In this document: positions 21,054-31,159 of the stretch, one piece after another
How the letters are laid out: every line of letters begins with the position of its first letter
How positions within the stretch are numbered: position 1 is the stretch's first letter
Made by a program: the position numbers and the translations under genes
Source of the DNA: Hyphomonadaceae bacterium
GTDB taxonomy: Bacteria > Pseudomonadota > Alphaproteobacteria > Caulobacterales > Aquidulcibacteraceae
Length of the DNA stretch: 37,057 bases
Reading direction: 5' to 3'
Assembly (NCBI GenBank): GCA_021731815.1
Contig: JAKFWO010000027.1
Span: 1 to 37,057, forward strand
The notes under the pieces: model-generated
Databases searched by the model: none
What the model saw: the letters and a program-made list of their open reading frames with translations, nothing else
What the model was told of the DNA's origin: nothing

Positions 21054-21824
21054 GTGAAAACATTGTTTCAGCCTCTTTTGATGCGTGCTTTGCTGATGCT
21101 GGCCGTGTTTCTTGCCGGATCAGGCTGGCAGGCAGGCAGGGAAGCCGGTGCGGACGCGGTCTCGCACATGTTTCAGGACATCACCACACCGCCGCAAAGG
21201 CCGGTGGTGTCGAAGGCTCCGGACAGCGGGGATCCATCAGCCGATGACCAGGCGGAAGAGGTCGCCGAAGTCACCACTCAGCCTTTCGATGCGACTTTTG
21301 CGATTTTCAAGCGCTTGTGCCTTGACCCCGTCGAGATGCGCGCGCAATTCCCGGTGCCGGACTGGCGCGAAATTCACGTGGCAAATGTCAACCTCAATCC
21401 CCAGATCGTACCCGAAAGCAGCCGGGTCTGGGAAGGGGCGGAGGATGGCACCAGTTTCGCGGTCGTCCATGCGACCGGCAAAGGTGCCAAAGGCTCGGTT
21501 CACGCCAGGGCGCAGGTCCGGACCTGCCAGGTCACTGCGATCGGTGCCCCAAGTCCGGCTTTTGTCGGGGTTCGACTGAGAAAGATCCTTGGCATCCCGC
21601 CATCCAATCGGCTTTCGGAAACAACGGACAATTGGCACGTTGACGTTTGGGCGACGACACGCGAGCGAAGGACAAATGCAGTCGATTTCACCAGATTTTC
21701 AGGAAGTGTAGTTGTAACTCAACCTTTATTTTATAGGCAAGGCCGGGAATATATTTTGCTGCAATTGCACCGTGGCATCAGAAATCAGGCGATTCATTCG
21801 ATCAGGATCGCGGTCTATTCCTGA
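21054..21824 (+). CDS. Secreted protein of unknown function
   Basis: 256 residues, not recognised. The start is a GTG at 21054 (weak AGG directly before it); an ATG at 21081 is an alternative that keeps the signal peptide. The hydrophobic segment at about 9-24 (LMRALLMLAVFLAGSG) indicates export. Then come a Pro/Asp/Glu-rich linker (about 40-72) and a globular part that begins FDATFAIFKRLCLD. Two cysteines in the globular part, one in KRLCLD and one in VRTCQV, could form a disulfide. An FxxFxxLC start after a linker recurs in small secreted alphaproteobacterial proteins of unknown role. Towards the 3' end (from about 21690) the base composition turns AT-rich, unlike its neighbours, which hints at an acquired or poorly adapted gene. 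It converges on smc. Confidence 0.65.
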   Translation: MKTLFQPLLMRALLMLAVFLAGSGWQAGREAGADAVSHMFQDITTPPQRPVVSKAPDSGDPSADDQAEEVAEVTTQPFDATFAIFKRLCLDPVEMRAQFPVPDWREIHVANVNLNPQIVPESSRVWEGAEDGTSFAVVHATGKGAKGSVHARAQVRTCQVTAIGAPSPAFVGVRLRKILGIPPSNRLSETTDNWHVDVWATTRERRTNAVDFTRFSGSVVVTQPLFYRQGREYILLQLHRGIRNQAIHSIRIAVYS

Positions 21825-21917
21825 TCATTATACAAATTTCATAGCCATTTTCGTTTCAAGTTTCCTTGCGCCGCCCTGATCCGGGATAAACGGGATACGG
21901 AATATATGGCGCGCGCC

Positions 21918-24900
21918 TTATGCCGCCTCAATCATCTGCTCGGCCTGTTTGAGATCGACCGAGACCAGCGTGGAAACCCCCTGCTCGGCCATGGTCACGC
22001 CAAATAATCGGTCCATCCGCGCCATGGTGACCGGATTATGGGTGATGATGAGAAAGCGCGTATCGGTCCGCTTGCGCATCTCGTCGAGCATCCGGCAGAA
22101 GCGTTCCACATTGGCATCGTCGAGCGGCGCATCCACTTCGTCCAGAACGCAAATGGGCGAGGGATTGGACAAAAACACGGCAAAGATCAGTGCGGTCGCT
22201 GTCAATGCCTGCTCTCCGCCACTCATCAGCGACATGGAAGCCAGCCGCTTTCCCGGCGGACAGGCATAGATTTCGAGCCCGGCGGACAGGGCGTCCTCCG
22301 TTTCGGTCAGCTTGAGTTCCGCATGCCCGCCTTCAAACAAGGCCTGAAACAGGCTCTGGAAATGGGAATTGACGATATCAAAGGCCCGCTTCAGCCGCTC
22401 GCGGCCTTCGGCATCCAGCGCCTGGCCGGATTGACGCAATTTGGCGATCGCCCCGGTAATGTCATCGCGTTCGCGCGCCAGATGCGACAAGCGCTCCTGC
22501 TGGGCATTCACGGCCTCATCGGCCGCGAGATTGACTGCGCCCATCGCCTCGTGTTCACGCTTGAGGCGCTGGATGCGTTCCTCGCCGCGCGGAATATCCC
22601 AGTCCCGGGCGCGGGGGCCGAAAAAAATGGCGGCTTCCTCGGCCAGATGGTCGGGCCCCGCGCCAAAGGCCTGCCGGATCTCACCCTCAAAAACCTGCAA
22701 TTGCTCGGCCGCGCCTTCCAGCCGCGCGAGGGTTGCCGCGCGCGCCTCGCGGGCCTCACCCGCCAGCTTTTCGGCCTCGCGCTTCCGGCGCTCAGCGGCC
22801 TTGAGCTGGGCCTGACCTTCGCGCAGGGCATCGGCGGCGGCATTCTTGCGCTTGTCGGCATCCTTGAGCGCTGCGGCCAGTTTCTGGCGCTCGGCGGTCA
22901 GTGCTTCGGGCTTGCCCAGAAGTGAATCGCGGGAATTTTCCGCTTCAATAGCGAGCCGCGCCAATTGGTTGAGCCGCTGGGCCGTCGAATTCAGGCGCCT
23001 GGTCCAGGCGTCGGTCTCGCTGCGATGGGCCGCCCGACGCTCGCCCGCGCGGGCATGTTCACCCGCAAGCCGGGCGATCTCGGCGCGCGCTGCGGCGGCG
23101 GTTGTGCGCTGGGCCTCGGCCGTGGCGCGGGCGCGCGACAATTCGGCTTCCGTCTCGGGCAAGGGCGCCCGGGCAAGGGCGGCTTCGGCGGCCGAAAGCG
23201 CCGCCCGGGCCTCGGTGAGCCCGGCTTCGGCGCGCATTTGTTCGGCATTGAGACTTTCGGCGCGCAAATTCAGGCGCTCCGTTTCCCGCAGCGCCGTGCT
23301 TTCGGCCGCACGCGCGGTTCCAAGAGCCGCGCGCAAGGCGGGAAGTGCGGCGCGTGCCTGTTTCGCCGCGGCTTCGGCTGAACCCCGCGCCTCACGCAAG
23401 GCGCGTTGGGCAATCTCCGCCTGTTCAAAGCGCGCTTTGGCGTCGGCGATGTCCTGCCCGAGCGCTTCGGCCCGCGCCACCATTTCGAGCCGCGCGGCCT
23501 GCGGTCCCGGAGCCTCTGCGCGGCGCACAAAGCCGTCCCAGCGCCACAGATCGCCTTCGCGGCTGACCAGACGCTGGCCGGGCTGCAAATAATTCTGGAG
23601 GGCCGCCCCCTCCTCGCGCGCGACGATGGCGCAGGCCGCAAGGCGTTGGCGCAGCGCGGCGGGTGCCGTGACCTTCGTCGCAAGAGACATACGCCCCGCC
23701 GCCCATTCCGGAAGCGCGCCCTCAAAGCCTGCCCCGGCCCAATGAAATGGTGCCTCCTGGTCGAGCCCGGCCTCCAGATCATCTCCCAATGCCGCCGCCA
23801 GCGCGCGCTCGAATCCGGGTTCGGCGCGCAGATCTTCCATGACCGGGCGGAATTTCACGGTGCCCGGCCGCGCCAGTGCCTTGCGCAGACCGGCGGCCTC
23901 GGATTCCAGCGTTCGCAGATGGTTTTCCGCGCGATTGGCGAATTCGCGGCCTGTGGCCTCCGCCTGATCGGCTTCACGCCATTCAGTTTCCTTCTGCTCG
24001 GCGGCCCTGGTGGCGTCGGCGTCCCTCGCTTCGGCAAGCGACAACGCCGCGCGCGCGGCAACAAGGGCGTCTTCGGCCGGGCCCATGGCGACGGAGGCCG
24101 CGGCCGCGCGCACGCGTTCCAGATTGGCCGTGGCCTGCGCCTGACGCGCCAGCGCTGCCTGATGCTCACGCGCAGCCGATTCCGCCCTCGCTTTCGCCCC
24201 GGCAAGGCGCGCGGCTTCGCCTTCGAGCGCCCGTTCGGCCATTTCGCGGGCCCGGTCGGCGATGTCGGCGGCCTCGCGCGCCTCGGCCAGCGCGCTCTCG
24301 CCGGGACCCGTTTCGGCTTCGACCTGCGGCGCTTCAGCTGCCAGACGGGCCAAAGCCGCCTTCGAATCATCTTCCAATGCCTGCTCGCGCGCGGAATCGG
24401 CGGCGATCCGCGTGAGATCGGCGGCGGCGCGCGACAAGGCAGCCTCGGCCTCCGCCTGGGCGCGGACAAGCGCCTCCGCCTCGCCGGAATAACGCGTGGC
24501 CACCATGCCGGCGATCAGCGATTCCTCCTCCAGCGGCTTCAGCCTGTGGGCGGCAGCGGATTCGGCGGCGCTGGCATCCTCGTAATCGGCGAGGGCGACC
24601 CGGCCCTTCTCCTCGGCCTGGCGGGCGATCATCCGGGCGTTTTCGAGGACATTGAGCCGTTCGCGCCATTTCAGCGCGGCCAGCAATGCCTCCAGCGCCC
24701 GGATCTCCGCCTGCAGGGTCCGATACCGTTCGGCCTTGCGGGCCTGTTCGCGCAGATCAGCGAGGCCCGCCCCGATTTCACGGCTGATCTCGTCCACGCG
24801 GCCGAGATTGACCTCCGCCGCCCGCAGTTTCAGCTCGGCCTCGTGCCGGCGCGCCTGCAAACCGGCAATGCCGGCGGCATCCTCGAGAATCCGGCGGCGA

Positions 24901-25376
24901 TTTTCCGGCCTGGCGCTGATCAGCTCCGACACCTGGCCCTGGCGCACCAGAGAGGGGCTGTTGGCCCCCGTCGCGGCATCGGCGAACAGCAATTGAACGT
25001 CGCGCGCGCGCACTTCCTTGCCGTTGATGCGGAAGGTCGATCCGGCCTGACGGCGGATGCGGCGCAGGATTTCGAGCGTCTCGGCCTGCGCCCAGGCTTC
25101 GGGGGCCCGGCCGTCCTCGTTGCCGAGCACGATCGCCACTTCGGCATGTTCGCGGGCCGGACGTCCGCCCGAGCCGGCGAAGATGACATCGTCCATGTCC
25201 TCGCCGCGCAGGGCTTTGGCGGAGGCTGCCCCCATCACCCAGCGCATGGCTTCCAGAAGATTGGACTTGCCGCAGCCATTCGGTCCCACGATCCCGGTCA
25301 GGCCGGGCTCGATCAGGAGCCTCATCGGCTCCACAAAGGATTTGAATCCGGCGAGGCGGAGTTCGCGAATATACAC
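21918..25376 (-). CDS. smc: Chromosome segregation ATPase SMC
   Basis: Large coiled-coil ATPase that organises and helps separate the chromosome, acting as a dimer with ScpA and ScpB. It has 1152 residues, full length. Walker A GPNGCGKSN is at 31-39. The N-terminal domain ends with the conserved VRQGQVSELISARPENRRRI region near 145-165. Two long Ala/Glu/Arg-rich coiled coils (about 170-490 and 640-990) flank a hinge of about 150 residues containing VKFRPVMEDL. The C-terminal signature LMSGGEQALTA and Walker B ICVLDEVDAPLDD follow near the end. The start is GTG at 25376. It follows the DsbA-like gene after 97 bases on the same strand, an order common in alphaproteobacteria. scpA and scpB are not in the window. 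Confidence 0.98.
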   Translation of the reverse strand: MYIRELRLAGFKSFVEPMRLLIEPGLTGIVGPNGCGKSNLLEAMRWVMGAASAKALRGEDMDDVIFAGSGGRPAREHAEVAIVLGNEDGRAPEAWAQAETLEILRRIRRQAGSTFRINGKEVRARDVQLLFADAATGANSPSLVRQGQVSELISARPENRRRILEDAAGIAGLQARRHEAELKLRAAEVNLGRVDEISREIGAGLADLREQARKAERYRTLQAEIRALEALLAALKWRERLNVLENARMIARQAEEKGRVALADYEDASAAESAAAHRLKPLEEESLIAGMVATRYSGEAEALVRAQAEAEAALSRAAADLTRIAADSAREQALEDDSKAALARLAAEAPQVEAETGPGESALAEAREAADIADRAREMAERALEGEAARLAGAKARAESAAREHQAALARQAQATANLERVRAAAASVAMGPAEDALVAARAALSLAEARDADATRAAEQKETEWREADQAEATGREFANRAENHLRTLESEAAGLRKALARPGTVKFRPVMEDLRAEPGFERALAAALGDDLEAGLDQEAPFHWAGAGFEGALPEWAAGRMSLATKVTAPAALRQRLAACAIVAREEGAALQNYLQPGQRLVSREGDLWRWDGFVRRAEAPGPQAARLEMVARAEALGQDIADAKARFEQAEIAQRALREARGSAEAAAKQARAALPALRAALGTARAAESTALRETERLNLRAESLNAEQMRAEAGLTEARAALSAAEAALARAPLPETEAELSRARATAEAQRTTAAAARAEIARLAGEHARAGERRAAHRSETDAWTRRLNSTAQRLNQLARLAIEAENSRDSLLGKPEALTAERQKLAAALKDADKRKNAAADALREGQAQLKAAERRKREAEKLAGEAREARAATLARLEGAAEQLQVFEGEIRQAFGAGPDHLAEEAAIFFGPRARDWDIPRGEERIQRLKREHEAMGAVNLAADEAVNAQQERLSHLARERDDITGAIAKLRQSGQALDAEGRERLKRAFDIVNSHFQSLFQALFEGGHAELKLTETEDALSAGLEIYACPPGKRLASMSLMSGGEQALTATALIFAVFLSNPSPICVLDEVDAPLDDANVERFCRMLDEMRKRTDTRFLIITHNPVTMARMDRLFGVTMAEQGVSTLVSVDLKQAEQMIEAA

Positions 25377-25473
25377 GGCGGTCTATCGGCTTTCAAAAAT
25401 GGCGCGGCCTTCCCCCCCCTTGGCCACATGGCCCGGGGATATCGCGCCATGGGGCCCCGGCGGGTGCCCGAAG

Positions 25474-26151
25474 CTAAAACGCCTGGCCGGCCAGCGCCTT
25501 GTCCACGGCCGCCGACATGCCCTCGGCGGTGAAATATTCCGGGGATTCCAGCTTCTTGCCATTGAGGATGAGCGCGGGCGTGCCCGTGACATTAAAGTCC
25601 CGCGCGCCCCCTTCGGCCTTGTCGGCAATGATTTTAAGCTGTTTCTCGTCCTCAAGGCAGGCTTTGGCCTTGTCTTCCTTGATCCCGGCCACGCGATCGA
25701 CAATGCCGAAATAGATGCTGCCGACGGGCTTGCCGGCGCGCAGGGCATCAAACACAGTGCCCTGATTGTCGAACATCGCTTCGATCACTTCGAAATATTT
25801 CCCGGGGCCCGCACAGCGCGCCAGCAAAAATCCCGCGGTCGAGACTTCATTGGGCGGGGTCGGGGATTCACGGAACACGAAGCGCAATTTACCGGTATCG
25901 ATAAATTTCGACTTGAGCGTGGGATAGACGTCATTATGGAAACTCCGGCAGTGAACGCAGGTGATCGACGCATATTCGATCAGCACCACTTTCGCCGTGC
26001 CCGACCCTTGCGCCATATCATCGGCATTTTCATAGGCGCTGCGCCGGCCGCCCTCGGCAGAGGCTGATTTACCATTGCCCCCGGCATTCTGACACGCCAC
26101 CAGCAGCATGGCACCAAACACAAAGACCAGAATACGGCGTGTCATCTTCAT
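25474..26151 (-). CDS. DsbA-family thiol oxidoreductase, lipoprotein
   Basis: Thioredoxin-fold protein of 225 residues that probably makes or rearranges disulfides in the periplasm. The ATG at 26151 has AAAGAGAG upstream; the 37-residue in-frame extension before it is not protein-like. A lipoprotein signal ends in LVAC, with cysteine 20 as the lipid anchor. The active site is CVHC (65-68), with valine where E. coli DsbA has proline. The cis-proline loop TGTPALILNG and the inserted helical domain are present. Two further cysteines (in LARCAG and KACLED) lie in that helical insertion. It is likely co-transcribed with smc. Oxidase versus reductase/isomerase activity cannot be decided. Confidence 0.92.
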   Translation of the reverse strand: MKMTRRILVFVFGAMLLVACQNAGGNGKSASAEGGRRSAYENADDMAQGSGTAKVVLIEYASITCVHCRSFHNDVYPTLKSKFIDTGKLRFVFRESPTPPNEVSTAGFLLARCAGPGKYFEVIEAMFDNQGTVFDALRAGKPVGSIYFGIVDRVAGIKEDKAKACLEDEKQLKIIADKAEGGARDFNVTGTPALILNGKKLESPEYFTAEGMSAAVDKALAGQAF

Positions 26152-26441
26152 GAATTTGCTCTCTTTTGGTGGTCGGATGTGATATTGGTCAAGGGTGGCA
26201 AGCCGGTGCTCCGACCGAATCGCCAGGAAATGATTCTGTCCGGCGCCGATGATAAGGCGCATCCGGGAAAAGGGAAAGACGCTTTCACCGACCTCGCCTG
26301 CATGTCATGCAGGCCGCGGAACCCGCATCACGGAACAGGTCAGGACGCTTGCACTTGCCACCGCGGCCTGCTTTGCATGCGGCCTTTCGCTTTCGCGGAG
26401 CCCGATCGCCCTGCCCTCCATCTCTATGGTCCCGACCCCCC

Positions 26442-28070
26442 ATGCCTTCCCGATCCGATCCGGAATTCCTGTCATTGCTGCCGGAATCGGCGCTCAATGA
26501 GGCACGGGAATGGCCCTTCGAGCAAGCGCGCGCCGTGATCGCGCGGCTTGGGCGTGATCCCGCCCGCTGCGAGCGCCTCGCCGCCGGCGAGGAGGCCGTT
26601 ATCTTCGAAACCGGCTATGGCCCCTCGGGCCTGCCGCATATCGGCACCTTTGGCGAAGTGGTCCGCACCACCATGGTGCGCAATGCCTTCCGGGCCCTGA
26701 GCAATGATCGCTGGCCGACCCGGCTCATCGCCTTTTCCGACGACATGGACGGCCTGCGCAAGGTCCCGGGCAATCTGCCCAATCAGGAATTGCTGGCCGG
26801 CCATCTGGGCAAGCCCCTGACCGCGATTCCCGATCCCTTCGGCACGCATGAGAGCTTTGCCCATCACAACAATGCGCGGCTTCGCGCCTTTCTCGACGGA
26901 TTTGGCTTCGAATACGCGTTTCGCTCGTCCACCGAAATCTATCGCGCGGGCGGCTTTGATGCGACGCTTTTGCGGATGCTCGCGCGCTTTGATGAGATCA
27001 TGGCGGTGATGCTGCCGACTTTGGGACCCGAACGCCGCGCGAGCTATTCGCCCTTTCTGCCGATCAGCCCGAAAACCGGCAGGGTGCTTCAGGTCCCCAC
27101 GCTCGAGCGCTTTCCCGACCGCGGGACCATCGTCTTTGCCGACGAGGATGGCGAGCGCATCGAAACCCCCGTCACCGGCGGCCGGATCAAGGTGCAATGG
27201 AAGCCCGATTGGGCCCTGCGCTGGGCGACCTTCGGCGTGGATTACGAGATGTCGGGCAAGGATCTCATCGACAGCGTAAAAGTGTCAGGCCGGATTTGCC
27301 GGATCCTCGGTGCGGCCCCGCCCGAGGGTTTCAACTACGAACTCTTCCTCGACGACAAGGGCGAAAAGATCTCCAAATCGAAGGGCAATGGCATTTCGGT
27401 GGAGGACTGGCTGCGTCATGCCAGCCCCGAAAGCCTGTCGCTCTATATGATGCAGAAGCCGAAAACGGCCAAGCGTCTGTATTTCGACGTGATCCCCAGG
27501 GCGGTCGATGAATATTTCCAGCATCTTGCCTCCTTCCCTGCCCAGACCCTCGCCCAGCGCCTCGACAATCCGGTGTGGCATATCCATGCCGGCACACCGC
27601 CCGGGGAGGTGCTGCCGATTTCCTTCGCGCTGCTGCTCAATCTCGTCTCGGCAGCCAATGCCGCGACCAAGGCCGAATTATGGGGCTTCATCGCCCGCTA
27701 TTCGCCGGGGCTCACGCCGGAAAATTCCCCCGTGCTGGACCGGCATGTCGGCTATGCGCTGCAATATTACGAGAATTTTGTCCGTCCTGCCAAAAATTTC
27801 CGCCCGCCCGATGCGCGCGAACGCGCGGCGCTTGCGGGGCTCGCCGCGGGCCTGCGGGTGCTCGATCCGGAGGAAAAGGATTCCGAAACCATCCAGAACC
27901 TTGTTTACGCCATCGGCAAGGATCATGGTTTCGAGCCCCTGCGTATTTGGTTTCAGGCCCTCTACGAAACCCTGTTGGGTCAAAGCCAGGGGCCGCGCTT
28001 CGGAACCTTTGTGGCGATTTTTGGCATCGGACGAACGCTCGCGCTGATCGAATCCACGCTCGCGACCTGA
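26442..28070 (+). CDS. lysS: Lysine--tRNA ligase, class I
   Basis: Charges tRNA-Lys with lysine. It is 542 residues, the class I form (also called lysK) found in archaea and many alphaproteobacteria, unrelated to the class II enzyme of E. coli. The HIGH motif is HIGT at 66-69 ([12 protein letters not shown]) and the KMSKS motif is KISKS at 309-313. The ATG at 26442 starts the family-like sequence ([20 protein letters not shown]); a longer in-frame extension from 26307 is low-complexity and rejected. No good ribosome-binding site precedes it. The 290-base divergent gap to the DsbA-like gene shows no further gene. The stop lies 18 bases from a convergent gene. Confidence 0.97.
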   Translation: MPSRSDPEFLSLLPESALNEAREWPFEQARAVIARLGRDPARCERLAAGEEAVIFETGYGPSGLPHIGTFGEVVRTTMVRNAFRALSNDRWPTRLIAFSDDMDGLRKVPGNLPNQELLAGHLGKPLTAIPDPFGTHESFAHHNNARLRAFLDGFGFEYAFRSSTEIYRAGGFDATLLRMLARFDEIMAVMLPTLGPERRASYSPFLPISPKTGRVLQVPTLERFPDRGTIVFADEDGERIETPVTGGRIKVQWKPDWALRWATFGVDYEMSGKDLIDSVKVSGRICRILGAAPPEGFNYELFLDDKGEKISKSKGNGISVEDWLRHASPESLSLYMMQKPKTAKRLYFDVIPRAVDEYFQHLASFPAQTLAQRLDNPVWHIHAGTPPGEVLPISFALLLNLVSAANAATKAELWGFIARYSPGLTPENSPVLDRHVGYALQYYENFVRPAKNFRPPDARERAALAGLAAGLRVLDPEEKDSETIQNLVYAIGKDHGFEPLRIWFQALYETLLGQSQGPRFGTFVAIFGIGRTLALIESTLAT

Positions 28071-28088
28071 CGCAAAGTCCGCCCGTGG

Positions 28089-29345
28089 TCAGGCCCGCAG
28101 GAGGTCCGAAAACCCTTTCACATTGCCCGAATCGGGGAAAATGTCTGCGGCCAGACCCGGCTCCGACAGGCCCCAATGGGCGGCGAGCGCACCCTTGAAC
28201 AGACGGCGCAGATCATTTTGCGGTGCGAGATCGCGCCCCTCATGGAGCCGCGCAAGGCCCGGCCAATCACCGAGAAACCGTCCGCCCTTCACCCCGCCGC
28301 CGGCGAGAAAGGCCAGCCCGCCCGTGCCATGATCGGTTCCGCCCGAGCCATTGGCGCGCGCCGTGCGGCCGAATTCACTGGCCGCGATGACGAGGGTTTT
28401 TTGCCATAACGGGCCGAGTTCGCTGCGCAGGGTGGCAAAAGCGGCATCGAGCCCCGCGAGCCGAAGCGCCAGCGGCCCGGCTTCCGCGCCCTGGTTGAAA
28501 TGCGAATCCCAGCCATCGAAGGACAGCACGATCAGGCCCGGACCGTTGGGGGCCTTGAGCAGGGCAGCGCCTGCTTTGGCGCTCTGCTGATATGCCGCAC
28601 CGGGCCCGGCAATGCGCGCGCCCGCGCCACCCCGCGCCCCCGCAAGACCGTCGGCGCGCAGATCGGCTTCGGCCGTCGCTGCGATCTCCTGAGTGCCCAT
28701 GGCCTGGGTGAGCGCATCGAATAACAGGTCGTCGCCTTCATAAAGCGCCATCAGGCGGTCGAGAATATCGTCGCCGTGGGCCCGCGCCCGCGAAGGTGCC
28801 CACGACCCCGCTTTCGCCGCCCCCCGCAGGACGAGGGGGACATTCTGCCCGACCGCCAAAGCGGGGCGGGCGATGTCGGGCTGTTCGACCGATGCGCGCG
28901 CAAGGGCGCGGTTGAGCCAGCCATCCTTCGCGCCATAGACCCGGTCGGCCCCGCTTTCGAGCACATCCTGGCCATCGAAATGCGAGCGGCTGCGACAGGG
29001 GGTCGCGGCCGCGTGCAGCAGCGCGAGTTCGCCCGCGTTCCACAGCCTTGCACTCTCGGCGAGCGCGGGATGGAGCACCATGCCCTCGCCGATCGGGTGC
29101 AGGCCGGGCCGGCCGGCCAGCGACAACGCGCCGCGCAGCCCCGAATATTCCGGCGCACCGATGGGTGCCGCCGCCGCGAGGCCATCGAGCGCCCCGCGCA
29201 AAATGATGAAGACGAGTTTGCGATCGGCGGGCACCGGCGTGGCGGCCGCCGCGAGCCGCGCGCCTCCAAGGCTCAGCACCAGCGACAATCCGGCGAGACG
29301 GGCGAAGTCGCGTCGCGAGGAGACAGAAGGGTTTGAAAAGGTCAT
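28089..29345 (-). CDS. DUF1501 family protein with a Tat signal
   Basis: Exported protein of 418 residues from a family with an alkaline-phosphatase/sulfatase-like fold and no settled function. The N-terminus has a twin-arginine signal (SSRRDFARLAG, then a hydrophobic run ending near residue 35), so it should leave the cytoplasm folded through the Tat system. Family marks include KLVFIILRGALDGL near 43-56, SHFDGQDVLESG, the late VLSFDGWDSHFNQG, and ASEFGRTARANGSGGTDHGTG. Aspartates and histidines in these fit metal binding. The ATG has AGGA upstream and lies 19 bases after the DUF1800 stop, so the two form an operon. Confidence 0.93.
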   Translation of the reverse strand: MTFSNPSVSSRRDFARLAGLSLVLSLGGARLAAAATPVPADRKLVFIILRGALDGLAAAAPIGAPEYSGLRGALSLAGRPGLHPIGEGMVLHPALAESARLWNAGELALLHAAATPCRSRSHFDGQDVLESGADRVYGAKDGWLNRALARASVEQPDIARPALAVGQNVPLVLRGAAKAGSWAPSRARAHGDDILDRLMALYEGDDLLFDALTQAMGTQEIAATAEADLRADGLAGARGGAGARIAGPGAAYQQSAKAGAALLKAPNGPGLIVLSFDGWDSHFNQGAEAGPLALRLAGLDAAFATLRSELGPLWQKTLVIAASEFGRTARANGSGGTDHGTGGLAFLAGGGVKGGRFLGDWPGLARLHEGRDLAPQNDLRRLFKGALAAHWGLSEPGLAADIFPDSGNVKGFSDLLRA

Positions 29346-29364
29346 GGCGATTTCCTGTTTACCG

Positions 29365-30813
29365 TCAACGCCGCTGGAATTCGGGGCTCATCAGCACCAG
29401 CACGATGGCCTGTGCCGCATCTCCGGCACCTGATACCGCCTGCCGCAAGCGCTGCCCGGCCAGCGGGCCGAGCGCATCCTCGAGAAACTTCATCGGCGCA
29501 ACCTTGCCGGCAATTCGTTTGGCGAGGATTTGGGAAAATTCCACCCGCTTGACCAGAGCGTCGGGGCCGGCCCAGGCGGCGGCCTCATCCGCCCAGCCAC
29601 GCGGGCTGGGGGCGCGCAAGGGCGGCTGGCCAAGCAAATCGAACGCACGGCGCAGTTCGGGAAGCCGCAGATCCGCGCCACTCATTCCGGCCGCCCGCAG
29701 GCTCGACACCAGGAATTCGTAAGGCTGCTTGAATTTGGCCTGCGCCGGAACACGGATTTCCGGACTGGCGATCAGCGTCTGAGCGAGCGCCGCCAGATCC
29801 CCCCCGGTCGCCATAAAGGATTTCGCCAGGCGGTCGACGAGGGATGCGGGCGGATCATCCGCCGTGAAATGCCGCGCCAGCTTGCGCGCGATGAATTGCG
29901 CAGTCGCGGGATGAACCGCGAGATCGCCGAGGATCGCGCGCGATTGCGCCGCACCCTCTTGCGCATAATTCCTGCCGAGGATTACGCGCGTGCCCGGCTC
30001 GTGCAGGGGGTCGAGGAACCGCGCCTCCCCGATTGATCCGCTGATCCCGAAGCGCTGCAAGCCATCGCGCAAGCGCGGCGTGATCACGGTCCAGCCGGTG
30101 AGGGCTTTGGCAAATTCCGTGACATCGGCCTGGTTATAGCCGCCATCCACACCCAGACTGTGCAATTCGAGGATTTCCCGGGCGAGATTTTCATTGAGCC
30201 CGCGCTCGCGTCTTTGGCCAAAGGCGGAATTGGGTCCGATCGAGCCCATTTGGTCGAGCCAGGCCAGCATGCCCTGATGGGTCGCCGCATGGGTCAGCAG
30301 ACTGGCGAAACTTCCCCAGATATGGGGGCGGATGGCCTCGCGCTCGAAAGGCCCGGCCAGCGCGAGGCTTGCCGCTTTTCCGGCCCCCACGGTGAAATGA
30401 TTGGCCCAGAACAGCGCCCAGCGTTCGGCAAAGGGATAAGGCGCATCCACAGCCGCCCGGGTGCGGGCCAAAATCTCGGGCCCGAGCAGCAGCGCCCCCC
30501 CGGTGACGAAATCCAGCGCGCGCTCGGGCGGGACATCGGCCGGGCGCAGGCCCGAAACGCTTCCGGGAGGGACGATTGGCGGGGCCTTTTGCGCGGTTTC
30601 CGCAGCCTCGCGCCTCTGGCTCCGATAATCGAGCTGCATGCGATATGAATCTGCCGCATTGGGCAAATCCGTGCTGCGGATGGTCGCGGCATCCGTCACC
30701 CCGATCGCAGCGCGTGCCCACGCCCCGGGATTGGGTGCAACCGCGGCCCATTCCTCGGGCCGGGGACCAAGCCCCAGACGTGTCAGGGCCAATGCGGCGG
30801 TAATTTCGACCAT
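29365..30813 (-). CDS. DUF1800 family protein
   Basis: 482 residues from a family almost always encoded next to DUF1501 proteins; function unknown. I chose the ATG at 30813 because GGAGAG lies in the right place before it. The frame is open for another 170 codons upstream, but that part reads like the antisense of the next gene. Family marks include WALFWANHFTVGAGK, NENLAREILELHSLGVDGGY, FAKALTGW, and FIARKLARHFTADDPP. No signal peptide is visible from this start, unlike its Tat-exported partner. An alternative start at 30867 lacks both a signal and a ribosome-binding site. Confidence 0.92.
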   Translation of the reverse strand: MVEITAALALTRLGLGPRPEEWAAVAPNPGAWARAAIGVTDAATIRSTDLPNAADSYRMQLDYRSQRREAAETAQKAPPIVPPGSVSGLRPADVPPERALDFVTGGALLLGPEILARTRAAVDAPYPFAERWALFWANHFTVGAGKAASLALAGPFEREAIRPHIWGSFASLLTHAATHQGMLAWLDQMGSIGPNSAFGQRRERGLNENLAREILELHSLGVDGGYNQADVTEFAKALTGWTVITPRLRDGLQRFGISGSIGEARFLDPLHEPGTRVILGRNYAQEGAAQSRAILGDLAVHPATAQFIARKLARHFTADDPPASLVDRLAKSFMATGGDLAALAQTLIASPEIRVPAQAKFKQPYEFLVSSLRAAGMSGADLRLPELRRAFDLLGQPPLRAPSPRGWADEAAAWAGPDALVKRVEFSQILAKRIAGKVAPMKFLEDALGPLAGQRLRQAVSGAGDAAQAIVLVLMSPEFQRR

Positions 30814-31159
30814 TTCTGCTCTCCGGCCTACAAACCGATGCTGTGACTGAGGGAAGGCGTCTGTCATGGATGCTGATCTTTGAACGCCCGGCGAGGAAAT
30901 ATCCGTCGCCAACCGCGCGGCCTGCGGGTGCCGAAGCGCAGCGGCGCATGATTGCGGGGCGCTATGCCGGCCAATGGACAATTGCCCTGTGATGGAAGTA
31001 AGAATTCCCGCACCACGGACCGGACCGCCCTTCGTTCCCTTTCCGGAAAACGGGCCGGGACCAATCCCGCGGCCGGGCCCGCCTTCGGCGATCAGACTTC
31101 GGCGATCAGACGTGGACAACAGACGTGGACGATCAGACAATGATGAAAGCCCGCAATCA
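30814..31159. other. Divergent gap between the DUF1800 gene and the CysQ-like gene
   Basis: This 346-base region should hold both promoters. I see no convincing -35/-10 pair. Its notable content is the four-unit tandem repeat at 31084-31138, close to the CysQ-like start. Confidence 0.6.
31084..31138. repeat. 14-bp tandem repeat, four units, upstream of the CysQ-like gene
   Basis: TTCGGCGATCAGAC occurs twice exactly (31084-31097, 31098-31111). It is followed by GTGGACAACAGAC (13 bases) and GTGGACGATCAGAC. The shared core is GATCAGAC. It ends 21 bases before the chosen start codon, so it lies in the leader or promoter; an operator array or a slippage product are both possible. Confidence 0.85.

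Noticed and set aside
23406-25532. Long plus-strand frame opposite smc
   Set aside because: Same codon-bias artefact; smc on the other strand is complete with all motifs.
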